32,955 nt of DNA from an uncultured Pelagibacteraceae bacterium (lineage in GTDB: Bacteria > Pseudomonadota > Alphaproteobacteria > Pelagibacterales > Pelagibacteraceae), in contig CACHBR010000002.1 of assembly GCA_902578115.1 (NCBI GenBank), forward strand, positions 140,001 through 172,955. Direction: 5' to 3'. Each line of letters opens with the position of its first letter. Within the stretch, counting starts at the first letter, position 1. The notes below the pieces were generated by a model. The model was not told the origin of the DNA, ran no database searches, and was given only the letters and a program-made list of their open reading frames with translations. The position numbers and the translations under genes were made by a program. Shown here piece after piece: positions 7,392 through 15,139 of the stretch.

Positions 7392-7773
7392 CAAAGGTTA
7401 TAGAGGCTATATTTTCTCAAGAAAAATCAAAGGTTTACTTATCCCACAAAAGGTACAAAATTTAGTGATAAGAGATTATGCAAATAGAAAAAAACTTTTT
7501 TTTAAATTGAGTAAAGTTGAATATTCCTTTAGCGGATCTTATATAATGATGAAAAGTTTAATTAAAGAGACGAAGACTCTTGATGGATTAATTATTTATA
7601 GTATTAATCTTCTTCCTGAAAACAAGTCTGAGAGAAAATATTTTTTAAATAGTTTTTTAAAACAAAAAAAAAAAATACATTTTGCTTTAGAAGAAATAGC
7701 CTTAGATAATAAAAATAAGATTAGAGAAATAGAGGATATTTACTTCGTGAAAGAAAATTCTAAAGTTATTTAA
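7369..7773 (+). CDS. Sporadic carbohydrate cluster protein, LIC12192-like
   Basis: A 134-residue protein beginning 'KGYRGYIFSRKIKGLLIPQ' with 'VQNLVIRDYANR' (about 28-39), 'EYSFSGSYIMMKSLI' (about 51-65), 'LDGLIIYSINLLPE' (about 72-85) and a C-terminal 'IHFALEEIAL'. These blocks match my memory of TIGR04323, named for Leptospira LIC12192 and found sporadically in surface carbohydrate clusters. No biochemical function is known to me. The fold looks like a small alpha/beta protein reminiscent of a resolvase-like or nucleotide-binding domain, but that is a guess. It overlaps the upstream oxygenase gene by 23 bases, and the two families co-occur. An A12 run at 7664-7675 encodes consecutive lysines and could be slippage-prone. 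Confidence 0.8.
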   Translation: MKNLKKNSKGYRGYIFSRKIKGLLIPQKVQNLVIRDYANRKKLFFKLSKVEYSFSGSYIMMKSLIKETKTLDGLIIYSINLLPENKSERKYFLNSFLKQKKKIHFALEEIALDNKNKIREIEDIYFVKENSKVI

Positions 7774-7845
7774 ACTTTCAAAAAGAAACTTTATATTTTG
7801 AATATAATATGATAATTGATATATCAATTTTGAAATTATAATTAC
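7774..7845 (+). promoter_or_regulatory. Largest internal gap, with 16-base palindrome and -10-like box
   Basis: This 72-base gap is the longest inside the biosynthetic gene series. It contains TATAAT at 7803-7808 and a perfect 16-base palindrome, AATTGATATATCAATT, at 7814-7829, which would fall near a transcription start. It might be an internal promoter with an operator. The palindrome is all A+T except two bases, and one or a few of this length are expected by chance in a window of this composition. No -35 element is convincing. Confidence 0.25.
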
Positions 7846-9099
7846 ATGTCATCCAACTTTGTACCAGTAAAAAATTGTAAACTTTGTAGATCTAAAAACT
7901 TAAAAAAAGTTTTGGGTTTACCAAAATTACCAATCGGTGATAAGTATTTACCTAAAGATCAGGCACAAATGACCAAAGAAGTTTTTGAACTTGACATTAT
8001 GATGTGCCAAGATTGTTACCATTATCAGAACAATGGTTTTGTTAATCCAGATTTAATATACGATTTTTACTTATCAAGGCCAGCAGCTACCAATCCAAAA
8101 CTAGCGGAAGCTTTTAAAGAATATGCAAATTACCTGGTTAAGAATTTTTCAAACAATAAAAAGGATCTTTTTGCGGTCGAAGCAGGAAGTAACAACGGTA
8201 TATTTATTAATTATATGCAAAAAAACCTAAATATTAGAGTTTTAGGTGTAGAGCCTTCAAATTTAGCTAAACAAGCAGTAAAAAATCAAATTAACACTTT
8301 GAATACTTACTTTAATTTAGAAGTTGCAAAAAAGATAAAAGAAGAAAATGGTCAAGCTGACTTTTTTATTGCAAATCATACTTTTTCAAACATAGTGGAC
8401 AACAATGATTTTGTACAAGGCGTTAAACTTCTTTTAAAAGATGATGGCGTTTTTTCAATGCAAACTCACTATCATAAAGCTGTAATAGAAAAAAATCTGA
8501 TCGAAAATTTCACGCATGAACACTTATCTGGATTTCATGTCAAGCCGCTAAAAAGTTTTTTTGAAAGAAATGGTATGGAACTTTTTGATGTGAAAGTGGT
8601 ACCAGCGAAATCTGGATCTATCAGATGTTTTGTTCAAAAAAAAGGTGGACCAAACAAAATTCTAAAATCAGTACAAAATGTCATTGCTGATGAAGATAGT
8701 TTCGGGATGAGTAAAATTGATCGGCACGAAAGTGTAAAAAAATTTATTGAGCAAAGAAAAAAACAATTACATGATTACATCGATCCTATAATTAAAAAAG
8801 GAAAAAAAATCGCTGGTTATGGAACATCGATTGGCGCAACAACATTTAGCTTCAACTACAATTTAGGTAGTTCTATAGATTTCTTGATTGATGATGATGA
8901 ATTCAGGCAAGGTCTGTTGAGTCCATTTTTTCATATTCCTGTTGTTTCACCTAAAGCTATAGAAGAAAAAAATCCAGACTCAATACTCATTTTAGCTCCA
9001 CTTTACGCAGACAATATTATAGATCAAAATAAAAACTATATATCTAAAGGTGGCAAATTTATTAAAATTTGGCCGGAGTTCGAAATAATCAAAAATTAA
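7846..9099 (+). CDS. NDP-sugar C-methyltransferase (Methyltransf_13/23/14 architecture)
   Basis: A 417-residue protein with the three-part layout of NDP-ketosugar C-methyltransferases such as TylCIII. The N-terminal zinc-binding domain has Cys11, Cys14, Cys54 and Cys57 ('CKLC', 'CQDC'). The central Rossmann methyltransferase has SAM motif 'VEAGSNNGIF' (111-120) and the conserved 'FTHEHLSGF' (about 223-231), whose His/Glu lie at the active site in the family. The C-terminal Methyltransf_14 domain has 'IAGYGTSIGATTFSF' (about 323-337) and 'IDFLIDDDEFRQG'. The expected reaction is C-methylation of a 4-keto or 3-keto nucleotide sugar in the cytoplasm, giving a branched-chain sugar. A related but more divergent protein follows at 9124. 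Confidence 0.88.
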   Translation: MSSNFVPVKNCKLCRSKNLKKVLGLPKLPIGDKYLPKDQAQMTKEVFELDIMMCQDCYHYQNNGFVNPDLIYDFYLSRPAATNPKLAEAFKEYANYLVKNFSNNKKDLFAVEAGSNNGIFINYMQKNLNIRVLGVEPSNLAKQAVKNQINTLNTYFNLEVAKKIKEENGQADFFIANHTFSNIVDNNDFVQGVKLLLKDDGVFSMQTHYHKAVIEKNLIENFTHEHLSGFHVKPLKSFFERNGMELFDVKVVPAKSGSIRCFVQKKGGPNKILKSVQNVIADEDSFGMSKIDRHESVKKFIEQRKKQLHDYIDPIIKKGKKIAGYGTSIGATTFSFNYNLGSSIDFLIDDDEFRQGLLSPFFHIPVVSPKAIEEKNPDSILILAPLYADNIIDQNKNYISKGGKFIKIWPEFEIIKN

Positions 9100-9123
9100 T
9101 TTAATTAAAGTATAATCTAAAGA

Positions 9124-10338
9124 ATGCCCAAAATTTGTTGTAATCAAAATACTAAAGCATTAAGAACATTTAACAATCTCTCACTCTGTAATAAATTTTT
9201 AAAAACAAGAGAGCAAAAAGAGATCAAGTTTAAATTAAAATTATCACACTGCAGAAACTGTGGGCTTTTACAACTTGAAAAAGCAGTACAAGCTAACAAG
9301 ATTGCCCAACAGCACGCATGGATGAGATACTTTGAGCCAGAGGAACATTTAGATGATCTCACCCAACAAATTAAAAAAATCTGCAAATTCTCAAACAAAA
9401 AGACTATAGCAGGCATCACCTACAAAGATGATACACTTTTAAAAAGATTTAGAAAAAAACTAAATTCTAAATCGTGGAGAATAAAACCTAAGATTGATTT
9501 AAAAATCAAATATGACAGTGCGGCTAGTGAAACTGTTTTACCCAAGATAAATTCAACAAATGTTAAAAAATTAATAAGAAAATATGGGCAAGCAGACCTT
9601 TTGGTCGGTAGGCATATATTAGAACATGCTCCAAATACATTTATGTTTTTAAACCAATTAAAAAAATTAACAAAACCTAATGGATATATTTTATTTGAGG
9701 TACCAGACTGCACAAAACAAATTCAAAACAACGATTATACTATGCTCTGGGAAGAGCATAATTTATATTTTACTCCAGAAACTTTAGAAAATTATTTTGC
9801 ATCTAACTTTCCTAACTTTGAATTAGTCAAACTTTTTAAATATAAATATCCTATTGAAAATGCTCTTTTAGTTTTATTAAAAAGAAAAAAAGTAAAAAAT
9901 ATTAAAAAAAATAAATATAAACCTAGTAGAAATTTAAAAATGACTGATAATTATATTAAAAATTTTAATTTTGTAAGAGATAGTATTATAAAAAAATTAA
10001 TTTTTTTAAAAGATAAATATGGAAAAATTGCAATCTTTGGTGCTGGGCATATTTCAATTATGTTTATTAATCTTTTAAATTTAAAAAAATATATAGATTT
10101 TGTAGTAGATGATAATACAAACAAACAAAAACATTTGATGCCAGGATCTAAACTAGAAATTAAAAATAGTTCTTATCTAGTTAGCAATAAAGTAAAAATA
10201 TGTCTTATGTCACTCAATCCTTTTATAGAAAGAAAAGTAGTAAATAAAAATAAGGTTTTTTTAAAAAATGGTGGTAAATTTATTTCTATTTTTCCCTATA
10301 AAAAGAGTCAGTCTATTTTTGGTAATATAAAATTATGA
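9124..10338 (+). CDS. Divergent C-methyltransferase-like protein with degenerate SAM motif
   Basis: This 404-residue protein shares the overall layout of its upstream neighbour. It has paired cysteines near the N-terminus ('CC' at 5-6) and 'CRNC' (about 43-46), a central methyltransferase-like domain with 'VGRHILEHAPNTFMFL' (about 161-176) and 'LFEVPDC', then 'LWEEHNLYFTPETL' resembling the active-site HEH region. A C-terminal domain has 'IAIFGAGHISIMFINLL' (about 302-318). The glycine-rich SAM loop expected before strand 2 is not recognisable: 'AGITYKDDTLLKRF' sits there. It may bind SAM differently, act as a partner of the 7846 product, or no longer methylate. TATAAT at 9111-9116 lies just before the ATG, but no -35 is visible. 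Confidence 0.78.
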   Translation: MPKICCNQNTKALRTFNNLSLCNKFLKTREQKEIKFKLKLSHCRNCGLLQLEKAVQANKIAQQHAWMRYFEPEEHLDDLTQQIKKICKFSNKKTIAGITYKDDTLLKRFRKKLNSKSWRIKPKIDLKIKYDSAASETVLPKINSTNVKKLIRKYGQADLLVGRHILEHAPNTFMFLNQLKKLTKPNGYILFEVPDCTKQIQNNDYTMLWEEHNLYFTPETLENYFASNFPNFELVKLFKYKYPIENALLVLLKRKKVKNIKKNKYKPSRNLKMTDNYIKNFNFVRDSIIKKLIFLKDKYGKIAIFGAGHISIMFINLLNLKKYIDFVVDDNTNKQKHLMPGSKLEIKNSSYLVSNKVKICLMSLNPFIERKVVNKNKVFLKNGGKFISIFPYKKSQSIFGNIKL

Positions 10339-10395
10339 TACTGAATTTAATTAATTTACACATTCTAGTAGAAAAAAAATTATCTGAATAAAAAA

Positions 10396-11103
10396 ATGAA
10401 AAAAGATGTATCGATTGTTGTTGGAGGAAGCAAAGGTATAGGAAGAGCAATTTATCTAAATTTAAAAAAACAAAACAAGAAAGTTTTTGTGGTATCAAGA
10501 TCTAAAAAGTCCAATGATCATATATCTGTAGATCTGTCTAAAAAATACGAAATTCAAAGCGCAATAAAATCTAAAATTGCCTCAAAGTATAAAGTTAAGA
10601 ATCTTATTTTTTGTCAAAGATATAGAGGTGATGATTTAGAAGGACACTTTGAGACAGCGTTGTTTTCATCACACTGCTTTATTGAGGCAATTAAAAAAAA
10701 TCTAGCTAAGAATTGTTCAGTAGTATTTATTAATTCAATTGCTAGTCAGTTTATTGTGAGCGAGCAAAATCTTGGTTATCATTTGTCTAAGGCAGCTCTT
10801 GAAAATTTTGTTAAATATAATGCTGTAGAATATGGAAAAAAAAGGGTCAGATTTAATTCCATTTCTCCCGGAACAGTTATTAAGCCCGAAAGTGAAAATT
10901 TTTTTAAAAAGAGTAAAAAATATAGTGTTGTCTCTAAAAAAGTAATACCTTTACAAAGATTATGCAAAGTAGACGATATAATTAATCTCACAAACTTTTT
11001 GTGTAGTGATAAGTCATCATATATTACAGGTCAAAATATTGTATTAGACGGCGGATTATCAGTAATAGGGCAAGAAACAGTAGCGAGAAAATTTATTAAA
11101 TAA
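10396..11103 (+). CDS. Classical SDR oxidoreductase (FabG-like)
   Basis: A 235-residue classical short-chain dehydrogenase with cofactor loop 'GGSKGIG' (10-16), active-site Ser114 in 'INSIAS', and Tyr128/Lys132 in 'YHLSK'. The 'SPGTV' and C-terminal 'GQNIVLDGG' are also typical. The usual NNAG strand-4 motif is replaced by 'FCQRYRGDD' (about 72-80), which marks a subtype rather than loss of function because the catalytic residues are intact. In this context it probably reduces a keto group on a nucleotide sugar or side chain rather than serving fatty acid synthesis. It sits between the C-methyltransferases and a second SDR, with only a few bases before the next gene. Confidence 0.85.
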   Translation: MKKDVSIVVGGSKGIGRAIYLNLKKQNKKVFVVSRSKKSNDHISVDLSKKYEIQSAIKSKIASKYKVKNLIFCQRYRGDDLEGHFETALFSSHCFIEAIKKNLAKNCSVVFINSIASQFIVSEQNLGYHLSKAALENFVKYNAVEYGKKRVRFNSISPGTVIKPESENFFKKSKKYSVVSKKVIPLQRLCKVDDIINLTNFLCSDKSSYITGQNIVLDGGLSVIGQETVARKFIK

Positions 11104-11106
11104 TTT

Positions 11107-12093
11107 ATGAAATTTAAAAAAATTTTGATAACAGGCGGCGCCGGATATGTTGGCTCTTTACTAACTGAGCAATTAATTAATTTAGGTTATGTGGTAACAG
11201 TTCTAGATCTAATGATTTATGGAGAAGATGTTTTAAAAAAAAATAAAAATTTAAATATAGTTAAAGGTGACATCAGAGATCAAAATTTATTAAATGAAAT
11301 TATCCCAAGCCATGATGTTGTTATACACTTAGCATGCATTTCAAATGACCCTAGTTTTGAATTGAACCCAACACTTGGTAAATCAATTAATTTGGACTCC
11401 TTTTTACCCTTAGTTCAGATTTCAAAGAATTCAGGTGTAAAAAGATTCATTTATGCTTCTTCTTCATCTGTTTATGGCATCAAAAAAGAACAGGATGTTC
11501 ATGAAGACATGTCACTAAACCCATTAACAGATTACTCAAAGTATAAAATGGAATGTGAAAAAATTATTTTAAAATTTAAATCTGAAGACTTTGTTCCTAT
11601 TATAATAAGGCCAGCTACTGTATGTGGATATTCTCCAAGGCAAAGATTGGATGTTGTTGTAAATATCTTTGCTAACCTAGGTTATAATAATCGTGAAATA
11701 AAAGTTTTCGGGGGAGAACAGCTTAGGCCAAATATACATATAAAGGATATGGTTAACGCTTATTTAATTTTACTTCAATCTGAGGATAAAAAAGTATCAG
11801 GTGAAATATTTAATGTAGGCTATGAAAATGTGTCTGTTCAAGATTTAGCAAAAACTACTAAAAATGTTCTGGGAGATGATATAAAATTGAAAAATATATC
11901 TTCTGATGACAATAGGTCCTATCATATATCATCAAAAAAAATTAAAGATGTGTTAGAATTTTCTCCAAAATATACTATCAAAAATGCTATTGAAGATCTT
12001 AAAAATGCTTTTGAAAATAAATTACTACCAAATTCTTTAGAGGATGAAAAATATTTTAATATAAAAAAAATGCAGAAAATTAAATTAAAGTAA
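11107..12093 (+). CDS. NAD-dependent epimerase/dehydratase (extended SDR)
   Basis: A 328-residue extended SDR with 'GGAGYVG' (10-16), a catalytic 'YASSSSVYG' segment (about 116-124) and a Tyr-Ser-Lys-Tyr-Lys active-site run in 'DYSKYKMECEKI' (about 141-152). 'RPATVCGYSPRQRLD' and 'RPNIHIKDMVNAY' complete the fold. It acts on a nucleotide sugar in the cytoplasm, as an epimerase, 4-reductase or dehydratase, and I cannot choose between these from sequence. It ends two bases before the aminotransferase gene at 12096, and order and spacing suggest the two work consecutively: keto sugar formation then transamination. Confidence 0.82.
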   Translation: MKFKKILITGGAGYVGSLLTEQLINLGYVVTVLDLMIYGEDVLKKNKNLNIVKGDIRDQNLLNEIIPSHDVVIHLACISNDPSFELNPTLGKSINLDSFLPLVQISKNSGVKRFIYASSSSVYGIKKEQDVHEDMSLNPLTDYSKYKMECEKIILKFKSEDFVPIIIRPATVCGYSPRQRLDVVVNIFANLGYNNREIKVFGGEQLRPNIHIKDMVNAYLILLQSEDKKVSGEIFNVGYENVSVQDLAKTTKNVLGDDIKLKNISSDDNRSYHISSKKIKDVLEFSPKYTIKNAIEDLKNAFENKLLPNSLEDEKYFNIKKMQKIKLK

Positions 12094-12095
12094 TC

Positions 12096-13199
12096 ATGAG
12101 AGTTAGGTATTCATATTTAAGACAACAATTTTCTAACTGTCCGGATTTATGGTCAAGATTAAAGAAGTTTGTCAAAACCGGCGATTTTACTTTAGGAAAG
12201 CCATTGCAGGAATTTGAAAAAAAATTTGCAAAGTTAATTGGCGTTAAATATGCTGTAGGAGTAAATTCTGGAACCGATGCAATTAAACTTCCTCTTAAAG
12301 CATTAAATATCAAGCCAGGTGATGAAGTCATAACTGCGGCAAACACTTTTGTGGCAACTGTAGGAGCAATCTCGGAATTAGGTGCTAAACCAATATTTGT
12401 AGATTGTGATGATACGTTTTGTTTAAATACCGATCAAATTGAAAAAAAAATAACTAAAAAAACTAAGGCAATTGTTCCCGTTCATTTTACCGGGTATATG
12501 ACGTTTATGCCAAAATTAATGAAAATTTCAAAAAAACACAAAATACCAATAATTGAAGATGCATGTCAGTCTATCCTAGGAGAAATAAATCATAAAAAAG
12601 CTGGAAGCTGGGGTTTGTTTGGTGCATTTTCACTTCATCCATTAAAAAATATTAATGTTTGGTCTGATGGAGGAATTATTACCACGAATAATTACAAATT
12701 TTATAAAAAACTTTTATTACTAAGAAATCATGGTTTAATAGATAGAGATACCGTAAAAATAAATGGTTTTAATTCTAGACTGGACACTTTTCAAGCTGTT
12801 GTTGGAAACTGGCTGTTACCTAAGGCAAAAAATATTGCAAAACAAAGAATTAGAAATGCAAAATTTTATGATGAAAAATTATCAAAAATAAAACAAATTT
12901 CTATTCCACCAAGACCAAAAAATTATAAAATTGTTTATCATCTTTATATAGTTTTTGCTCAAAAAAGGGACAAGCTTTTAGAATATTGCAGGTCAAAGGG
13001 AATAGAGGCCAAAGTACACTATCCAAAACCCATGTATTTACAAGAAAGTCAAAAATACTTAAAACATAAAAGAGGTGATTTTCCAGTAACTGATGCCCAT
13101 ACAAAAAAAATTATAACATTTCCTTGTGATCAACACTTAAAAGCTAAAGAGCTAAAATATGTTGTTGATACCGTTCAAAAATTTTACTCAAAAAATTAA
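12096..13199 (+). CDS. DegT/DnrJ/EryC1/StrS sugar aminotransferase (first of tandem pair)
   Basis: A 367-residue PLP-dependent aminotransferase. 'VNSGTDAI' (56-63) binds the PLP phosphate, 'IEDACQS' (153-159) holds the Asp contacting the pyridine nitrogen, and 'FSLHPLKNIN' places the Schiff-base lysine at 184. Length is normal for the family, which aminates NDP-keto-sugars using glutamate. It begins two bases after the preceding SDR gene and its stop is directly followed by the ATG of a second DegT gene. The two products share the same landmarks at nearly the same positions, suggesting an old duplication with divergence to different substrates or ring positions. Confidence 0.88.
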   Translation: MRVRYSYLRQQFSNCPDLWSRLKKFVKTGDFTLGKPLQEFEKKFAKLIGVKYAVGVNSGTDAIKLPLKALNIKPGDEVITAANTFVATVGAISELGAKPIFVDCDDTFCLNTDQIEKKITKKTKAIVPVHFTGYMTFMPKLMKISKKHKIPIIEDACQSILGEINHKKAGSWGLFGAFSLHPLKNINVWSDGGIITTNNYKFYKKLLLLRNHGLIDRDTVKINGFNSRLDTFQAVVGNWLLPKAKNIAKQRIRNAKFYDEKLSKIKQISIPPRPKNYKIVYHLYIVFAQKRDKLLEYCRSKGIEAKVHYPKPMYLQESQKYLKHKRGDFPVTDAHTKKIITFPCDQHLKAKELKYVVDTVQKFYSKN

Positions 13200-14306
13200 A
13201 TGAAAATACCATACGTAGACTTACAGGCTCAATGGAGAGCAGAAAAAAAAGAGCTTTTACCAAGAATAAGCAACATATTATCCAAAGGTCAGTATGTAAT
13301 TGGCCAGGAAATTGATAAATTTGAAAATAATATTACAAAAATTTCAAAAACAAAATACGCTGTGGCTTTAAACAGTGGGACTGATGCTCTAACTTTAGGA
13401 CTTAAATTGATTGGAGTTAAAAAAGGTGATGAAGTAATAACACCCCCAAATTCTTTTATATCTTCAACTACTTCAATTGCCCATGTTGGTGCAAAACCTG
13501 TATTTGCAGACGTTCTTAAGGATCAAAACATAGACCCAAGACAAATAGAGAAGAAGATAACAAAAAAAACGAAAGCAATTATGCCGGTTCATTTAACGGG
13601 ACGTGTATGTGAGATGAACCCTATTCAAAAGATTTCAAAAAAATATAATATTCCAATAATTGAGGACGCAGCACAATCTATTGGTTCAAGATATTTTAAT
13701 AAACAATCTGGGTCATTTGGTGAAGTGGGTTGTTTTTCTGCACACCCATTGAAAAATTTAAATGCTTGTGGTGATGCAGGTTTTTTAGTCACAAATAACT
13801 TTGAAATATACAAAAAGGCAAGAATTTTAAGAAATCACGGTTTAGAAAATAGAAATAAGGTAAATCATTTTGGTTTTATTTCTAGAATGGACATTATACA
13901 GGCTGCAATACTTAATTTTAGATTAAAAAAATTAAATTCTACCGTTAAAAAAAGAAGGGCTAATGCAGACTTTTATTTTAAAAATTTAGATAGAAAATTT
14001 TATTTTTTAAATGATGAAAAAGAATATCAATTTAATACTTATCATACATTTGTTGTACAAACTCCAAAAAGAGATAAATTGATTGAATTTCTAAAAAAAA
14101 ACAACATTGGAACTGCAATTCATTATCCAATACCAATTCATCTTCAGCCAGCATCAAAGTATTTAGGTTTTAAAAAAGGAGCTTTCCCCGAAACTGAAAA
14201 ACAAAGTAAAAAAATTATTACCATTCCAATCCATCAAAATTTATCAATGTCTAACCTTAAAAAAATAGTTCATTTGATGAATAAATTTGCAAAGAACAAT
14301 TCCTGA
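13200..14306 (+). CDS. DegT/DnrJ/EryC1/StrS sugar aminotransferase (second of tandem pair)
   Basis: A 368-residue aminotransferase with 'YVDLQAQW' (5-12), 'LNSGTDAL' (57-64), 'IEDAAQS' (154-160) and the PLP lysine at 185 in 'HPLKNLN'. 'IHYPIPIHLQPA' near the C-terminus is typical of the VioA/WecE/QdtB side of the family. It starts on the base after the upstream stop and its own TGA overlaps the transketolase start (TGATG), so translation is coupled in both directions. The product likely installs an amino group on a second keto-sugar or at a second carbon. The formyltransferase at 19471 could act on the resulting amine. Confidence 0.88.
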   Translation: MKIPYVDLQAQWRAEKKELLPRISNILSKGQYVIGQEIDKFENNITKISKTKYAVALNSGTDALTLGLKLIGVKKGDEVITPPNSFISSTTSIAHVGAKPVFADVLKDQNIDPRQIEKKITKKTKAIMPVHLTGRVCEMNPIQKISKKYNIPIIEDAAQSIGSRYFNKQSGSFGEVGCFSAHPLKNLNACGDAGFLVTNNFEIYKKARILRNHGLENRNKVNHFGFISRMDIIQAAILNFRLKKLNSTVKKRRANADFYFKNLDRKFYFLNDEKEYQFNTYHTFVVQTPKRDKLIEFLKKNNIGTAIHYPIPIHLQPASKYLGFKKGAFPETEKQSKKIITIPIHQNLSMSNLKKIVHLMNKFAKNNS

Positions 14307-15130
14307 TGCCCAATCCTTTGAAAATAAAACTTGATAAAAGATCCAAATATTTAAGAAGTTTAGTTGTAAGATCTCTTTTGGGAGGTGGAAGAGGTCACAT
14401 GGGTTCAGCAATGTCTTTAATCGAAATTCTTAGAGTACTCTATGATGATATAATTAATTTTAAAAGTTCTCAGCCCAAAAAAAAAGATAGAGATAGAGTA
14501 ATTTTAAGTAAGGGTCATGGATGTTTGGCACTATATGCTGTCCTAGCAGATAAAGGTTTTTTTAAAAAAAGTGAGCTTGATAAAACAAGTAAGTTTGATT
14601 CTATACTGGGCGGACACCCTGAGTCTCTAAAGGTAAAAGGAGTAGAGGCTTCGACCGGAGCTTTAGGACATGGTTTAAGCATTGGAGTAGGAATGGCTAT
14701 AGCAGCAAAGATTAAAAAACAGAAACATAAAATATTTGTTATATTAGGTGATGGAGAAATTAACGAGGGATCTATATGGGAAGCTGCTTTGTCAGCTTCA
14801 AAACATAAGCTTAATAATCTTAAAATTCTATTAGATTATAATAAAATTCAATCATATGGTTTAGTTAAAGAAGTTTTAAACTTAGAACCCTTAAAAGATA
14901 AATGGAAAAGTTTTGGTTTTGATGTATCAGATGTTAATGGGCATAATATTAAACAACTTAAGAAAAATTTAACAAAATTTATTAGTGATAAAAAGAATAA
15001 ACCCTCAATAACGATTTGCAACACAATCAAAGGAAAAGGCTTTTACTTTGCTGAAAATAACCCAAAATGGCATCATAGAAATTCGTTTACAAAGGAAGAA
15101 ATTGACAATTTAAATCAGTGTTTAAAATAA
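14306..15130 (+). CDS. Transketolase, N-terminal subunit (split)
   Basis: This 274-residue protein corresponds to the thiamine-pyrophosphate-binding half of transketolase. It has 'GGGRGHMGSAMS' (26-37), 'LSKGHGCLALYAVL' (67-80), 'GGHPE' (102-106), 'STGALGHGLSIGVGMA' (116-131) and the TPP/Mg motif starting at 'GDG' (148-150) and ending at Asn179. The C-terminal half is encoded by the next gene, so a functional enzyme would be a heterotetramer. Split transketolases occur in archaea and some bacteria. Finding one among NDP-sugar genes implies transfer of a two-carbon unit to a sugar of this pathway, or local supply of a seven-carbon precursor. Both are inference. Confidence 0.9.
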   Translation: MPNPLKIKLDKRSKYLRSLVVRSLLGGGRGHMGSAMSLIEILRVLYDDIINFKSSQPKKKDRDRVILSKGHGCLALYAVLADKGFFKKSELDKTSKFDSILGGHPESLKVKGVEASTGALGHGLSIGVGMAIAAKIKKQKHKIFVILGDGEINEGSIWEAALSASKHKLNNLKILLDYNKIQSYGLVKEVLNLEPLKDKWKSFGFDVSDVNGHNIKQLKKNLTKFISDKKNKPSITICNTIKGKGFYFAENNPKWHHRNSFTKEEIDNLNQCLK

Positions 15131-15139
15131 ATATTTTAT

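Noticed and set aside
9111-9116. TATAAT before the gene at 9124 as a leaderless promoter
   Set aside because: There is no -35 hexamer and it lies in a 24-base gap of a tightly packed operon; such boxes are frequent by chance here.
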